Shown here one piece after another: positions 19,337 to 22,591 of a DNA stretch of 22,591 nt (position 1 is the stretch's first letter; the number at the start of each line of letters is the position of its first letter). The position numbers and the translations under genes are program-made. The stretch comes from Saccoglossus kowalevskii (Eukaryota > Hemichordata > Enteropneusta > Harrimaniidae): positions 109,086 to 131,676 of the forward strand of contig NW_003146297.1 of assembly GCF_000003605.2 (NCBI RefSeq), read 5' to 3'. The notes under the pieces were generated by a model, which was not told where the DNA came from, did no database searches, and saw only the letters and a list, made by a program, of their open reading frames with translations.

Positions 19337-19503
19337 GTATGTTTATAAATTAGTATTATAAAAGCTCTATCATTCTGTTCTAATAGCTGAAAACAAATTC
19401 CTGTGAATTTTCATTTGTCGAATGAACTGTTTGTCAAATACAGAATACATATATTTTAGTACAATTTTCTTTTCAAAATGTGGATGCAACATTTCGCTTT
19501 TTA

Positions 19504-19692
19504 GCTCCGCTGTCGACTTTGTCGAGCGGAGCTTATCATATGAGTGATTGTCCGTTGTCGTCGTCCGTGTCAATGTTTTACTTTTTCGACTTCTTCTTGT
19601 ATATGTACCTTGGGTAGACCTCTCTTAGGTTTGTTCATTTCATGTTGATATCTTCAATTCTCTAATTTTGGTGAATATTTTTGTCATTTTTG
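19504..19692 (+). mobile_element. hairpin-ended element, copy 3, 3'-truncated
   Basis: After TA (19502-19503), GCTCCGCTGTCGACTTTGTC and then gagcggagcttatcatatga match copy 1 almost exactly, as does the body through ttggtgaatatttttgtcat. It stops near 19692, without the tandem units or a right terminus. It also lacks a stretch before tatatgtaccttgggtagac that copy 1 has. Confidence 0.75.
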
Positions 19693-21025
19693 ATGGTACT
19701 GGCAAAGTAAAAATGAATCTTTTGTCAGTTGCTCATTAAAGTTCATTCATCATTTTTACCTTGCCCATAACATGAAAGATGGAAGGTCAAGGTATATTAA
19801 GGGAAAAATTACCACAATTTGTGCATGTTGAGATCAAGTTCCAATATAATATGAAAGCTCAAGAAATGATATAAGAGTCCAGTTTTAATATTTGTATATC
19901 TGTCCTGCAACGTTGAAAGCATACCCAATAATTCAAATCAACCAAATCTTCAATAGATCAACTTACAAGATTGACAATCTCCATAAGTAGTTTACAATCA
20001 GTAAACAAATATGGGTTTGCAGAAATAAACTGACCACTTGAATGGGTCCAATGATGAGAGAAATTTATTTGAAGATGTCCATGCAATGTAAACTACATCG
20101 CCAGCAGTGGATGTGGTCCAGATGGAAATACAATCAAGTCACTGTACACAAACTAGCATGAAGCCGGCATTTTGGGTCGTCCACTAAAATACTCTGGTAC
20201 AATGTTATTTTCAGAACACTGCACATTTGTCAATGCAATCATTGTACTGTCTTTTTACATACCATGCTGTATTCTTGTGACAGTCTTGTATAGTTTCTTA
20301 CATTCCTTGGCCAATTGCAGTCAAACGATGGGTTACTGATGCAAGTCATGATTGTATTCAAAATGTCATTTCAACCATATACACAAACTTCAGAGTTGAG
20401 AGGACAATTTCAAGGCCATATTTGCCATAGTGTGTAGAAATAACATGGGGAATTTATTGAAGGACACCAAGGCAATAGAGGTTTTCTGAAATGCAAAATA
20501 ATGGTACAAGCACAAACAAAATCTGTTTCTTATATAACCAGATCAAGCCAATTAGAAACTACATACAAAATTTGACAGAAAAAACTATCATTCAGTTTAT
20601 TTCCTGGGACAACTCTGACTATCAACAGGCCACAAAATTTCAATTTCTAAACGACAATAAAAACTTGATTAAGTGTTAAGTAATTTTTCTTGCTACCACT
20701 TCATTTTTGCCATTTATATCTTTTTCAAAAACAAACCTCCAGTAAGTCTGCAAGCTAGGTTATTCATCAGTTTTTACTATCTCTTTGTAAATCTGACTTC
20801 TCCGCAATGGACACCAAGAAAATTTATTGCAGAGACTATACTACCGGCAATTCAGAAAATATACTGGCCCCTGTGCAGTAGTTACACATTTATTATTGCT
20901 GAACAAGTAATTACTCAGAGATGGATGAACCTGCTTTTAATTTAATTTGCCAATAAATATTGAAAATGTTCTATTGCCTTTGACACCTCCATGAAGTTCA
21001 AGAACTGACATTAAAGTTAATGACA

Positions 21026-21080
21026 TGAATAATATGAGGTTATTACGAGGATACTGCAAAGTATGCATGAAGACAGTACA
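21026..21080 (+). repeat. dispersed repeat copy B
   Basis: gaataatatgaggttattac, then gaggatactgcaaagtatgc and atgaagacagta, matches the 4374-4440 copy over about 50 bp in the same orientation. Similarity fades on both sides. Confidence 0.6.
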
Positions 21081-21429
21081 GCTGGAGTGTTTGCCGGGGA
21101 ACAGCGGAAGTTGATTGCTCTGCACTGTCAGATGTATAATATAAAAGAATGCCAAGGCCTTGCTCTCACATGGCTCAATACTTTGTGCAAGAATGTAACA
21201 TGGGCAGTTTTAGTATTTAATTATGCTCAACTCAACAAAAATTATGGAGTACTAAAATACCTTGGCAACAAGCCATGCATGGCACAGTACCCGTTAGTTA
21301 TCGAATTTAAGATATATAGTTTTATTTTTAATATAGCTGGAATATAAACATGTCAGGAATAAGATGATTGTTTAATATTTAAATGATTGACTTTTGTATT
21401 GTATTGAAGACGCCCATAAAAAATTAATT

Positions 21430-22488
21430 CAAAATTACTTGTATCTGAGATATTGATGGAAAAACTGAAAACTAATTATGTAAATCAGGTAACTAATATG
21501 AACAGAACAAAAAAAAATATGAATTATTATGCTAATTAGAGAATATGAACAAATTTTAACCCAAAATTAATCAGGCCTGTCAATTGTCCTAGAGCATTTC
21601 TGTACCAAATTTTATTCAAATGTGATGATCAGTGTTAATTATGTTAAATTAGGTGATTATTAAGCATAAATATTTACCAAAAACTAATTGGGTCTCTGCA
21701 TAGTTCTAGATTCATTGAAATGCGATGAGTACTCTTTAAAAGTTTCATTAAAATCCAATTCGTGGTGCTTTATATATCAGTTGAACATTCATGGAAACAA
21801 TTAACTAATTATGCAAATTAGGTAATTAATATCCACAATTATTTACCCTAAAACTAATCAGGTCTCTGTATAGTCCTAGAAGATGTATGTAGAAAGTCTC
21901 ATTGAAATATGATTAGTACTTGAGATATCAGGCAAAAAGCTGAAAATTAACTAATTATGCTAATAAGGTATTTAATATGCACAAATATTTACCCACAAAC
22001 TAATCAGGGGTCTACATAGTCCTTAAGTAACTATGTACCAAGTTTCATTGAAATTTGATGATTACTTCTTGAAATATCAAAAGCTGAAAATTATATTACC
22101 CTAAAAAGTATCAGGTCTGTGCAATGTTCTATGACATCTATGTACCAATATTTATTGAAATGTGATGATTAGTACTTGAAATATCAGTGGAAAAACCGAA
22201 AATTGATTAATCATTATGCAAATTAGGTAATTAATATTGCAGATTTTTACCCAAAACTAATCAAATCTGCACATTAGTTCAGAGCATCTATGTGCCAAGT
22301 TTCATCGAAATCCAGTGAGTGGTTCTTTAGATATCAGTGGAACAGTCATGGAACAGCTAAAAATTAGGTAATTAATATGCATGAATTTTTACCCAAACCT
22401 ACGGTAATAAAATCTGCGCATTGGCCCAGAGCATCTATGCACAAAGTTTCATTAAAAAATGTATGGTTGAGATATCAGTGGAACAGAC

Positions 22489-22490
<2 letters not shown>
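21430..22490 (+). repeat. degenerate ~145-bp tandem array, right
   Basis: About seven units marked by ttacccaaaactaatcagg (near 21555, 21676, 21843, 21990, 22097, 22247, 22389), each with a ctatgtaccaagtttcattg segment, gatatcagtgg, and aattatgcaaattaggtaat. Spacing ranges from about 110 to 165 bp. These are the reverse complement of the left array. Confidence 0.85.

Positions 22491-22521
<31 letters not shown>
22491..22521 (+). repeat. (AC)n microsatellite
   Basis: Fifteen uninterrupted AC units directly follow gaacagacgg at the end of the right array. A microsatellite closing a ~150-bp tandem core is a known architecture of some non-autonomous repeats in marine invertebrates. Whether this is one of those is inference. 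Confidence 0.95.
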
Positions 22522-22523
<2 letters not shown>

Positions 22524-22591
22524 AGTCAAAAATAAAATGTGCATCAGGAACCTGTAATGTCTAATGTACCAAGTTTGAACAAAATCCATCC

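Larger units (their letters stand above)
19337..22591 (+). other. right flank, presumed intron 11
   Basis: No exon with IBTK similarity is seen. It contains a truncated hairpin-element copy (19504 to about 19692), unassigned AT-rich sequence (19693-21020), a dispersed-repeat copy near 21026, and the right-hand ~145-bp array with an (AC)n tract. An open frame at 21063-21347 overlaps the repeat and is not convincing. Confidence 0.6.

Noticed and set aside
21063-21347. Plus-strand 94-codon ORF
   Set aside because: It begins inside a dispersed repeat, has no recognisable domain, and its start is not supported.
1-22591. tRNA, rRNA, bacterial operon or phage features
   Set aside because: No cloverleaf, rRNA-like or bacterial gene organisation seen; the window is a single intron-containing animal gene with repeats.

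Overview
The window is AT-rich DNA from an animal genome. Every gene signal I can support belongs to one split gene on the + strand: an ortholog of IBTK (inhibitor of Bruton tyrosine kinase). Ten coding exons with GT-AG introns can be joined without a frame break, from an ATG at 2386 to 12609 (814 codons). A probable eleventh exon lies at 19263-19336. The gene runs off the right edge; the human protein is about 1,350 residues, so roughly 60% is here. Domain order matches the family: N-terminal DCTSKCR-type segment, two ankyrin repeats, RCC1 repeats, a first BTB domain, a charged lysine-rich linker, then the start of a second BTB domain. The close match to the vertebrate protein, together with short, repeat-rich introns, suggests an invertebrate bilaterian, perhaps marine. 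I cannot place it more precisely.

Layout: 1-2381 is upstream or 5'-UTR-intron sequence with a degenerate array of ~145-bp repeats (1-500) and two short inverted-repeat elements (MITEs). 2386-12609 holds exons 1-10, with introns of about 0.4-1.4 kb. 12610-19262 is one 6.65-kb intron packed with repeats: a TTAA-flanked 1.1-kb element, a third MITE copy, a ~0.9-kb minisatellite of 29-bp units, and a TTAA-flanked 1.4-kb element. 19337-22591 has no recognisable exon and ends in a second ~145-bp array, inverted relative to the left one and followed by an (AC)n tract.

IBTK proteins act as substrate adaptors of CUL3 ubiquitin ligases and were first described as inhibitors of BTK. Nothing in the window looks like a multi-gene system. 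The less expected content is mobile: at least four families of short terminal-inverted-repeat elements in introns of a single gene, one ending about 37 bp before the splice acceptor that precedes the start codon, and another filling nearly all of intron 3. Exon joins were checked by codon phase and by recalled similarity to vertebrate IBTK; no database search was possible.
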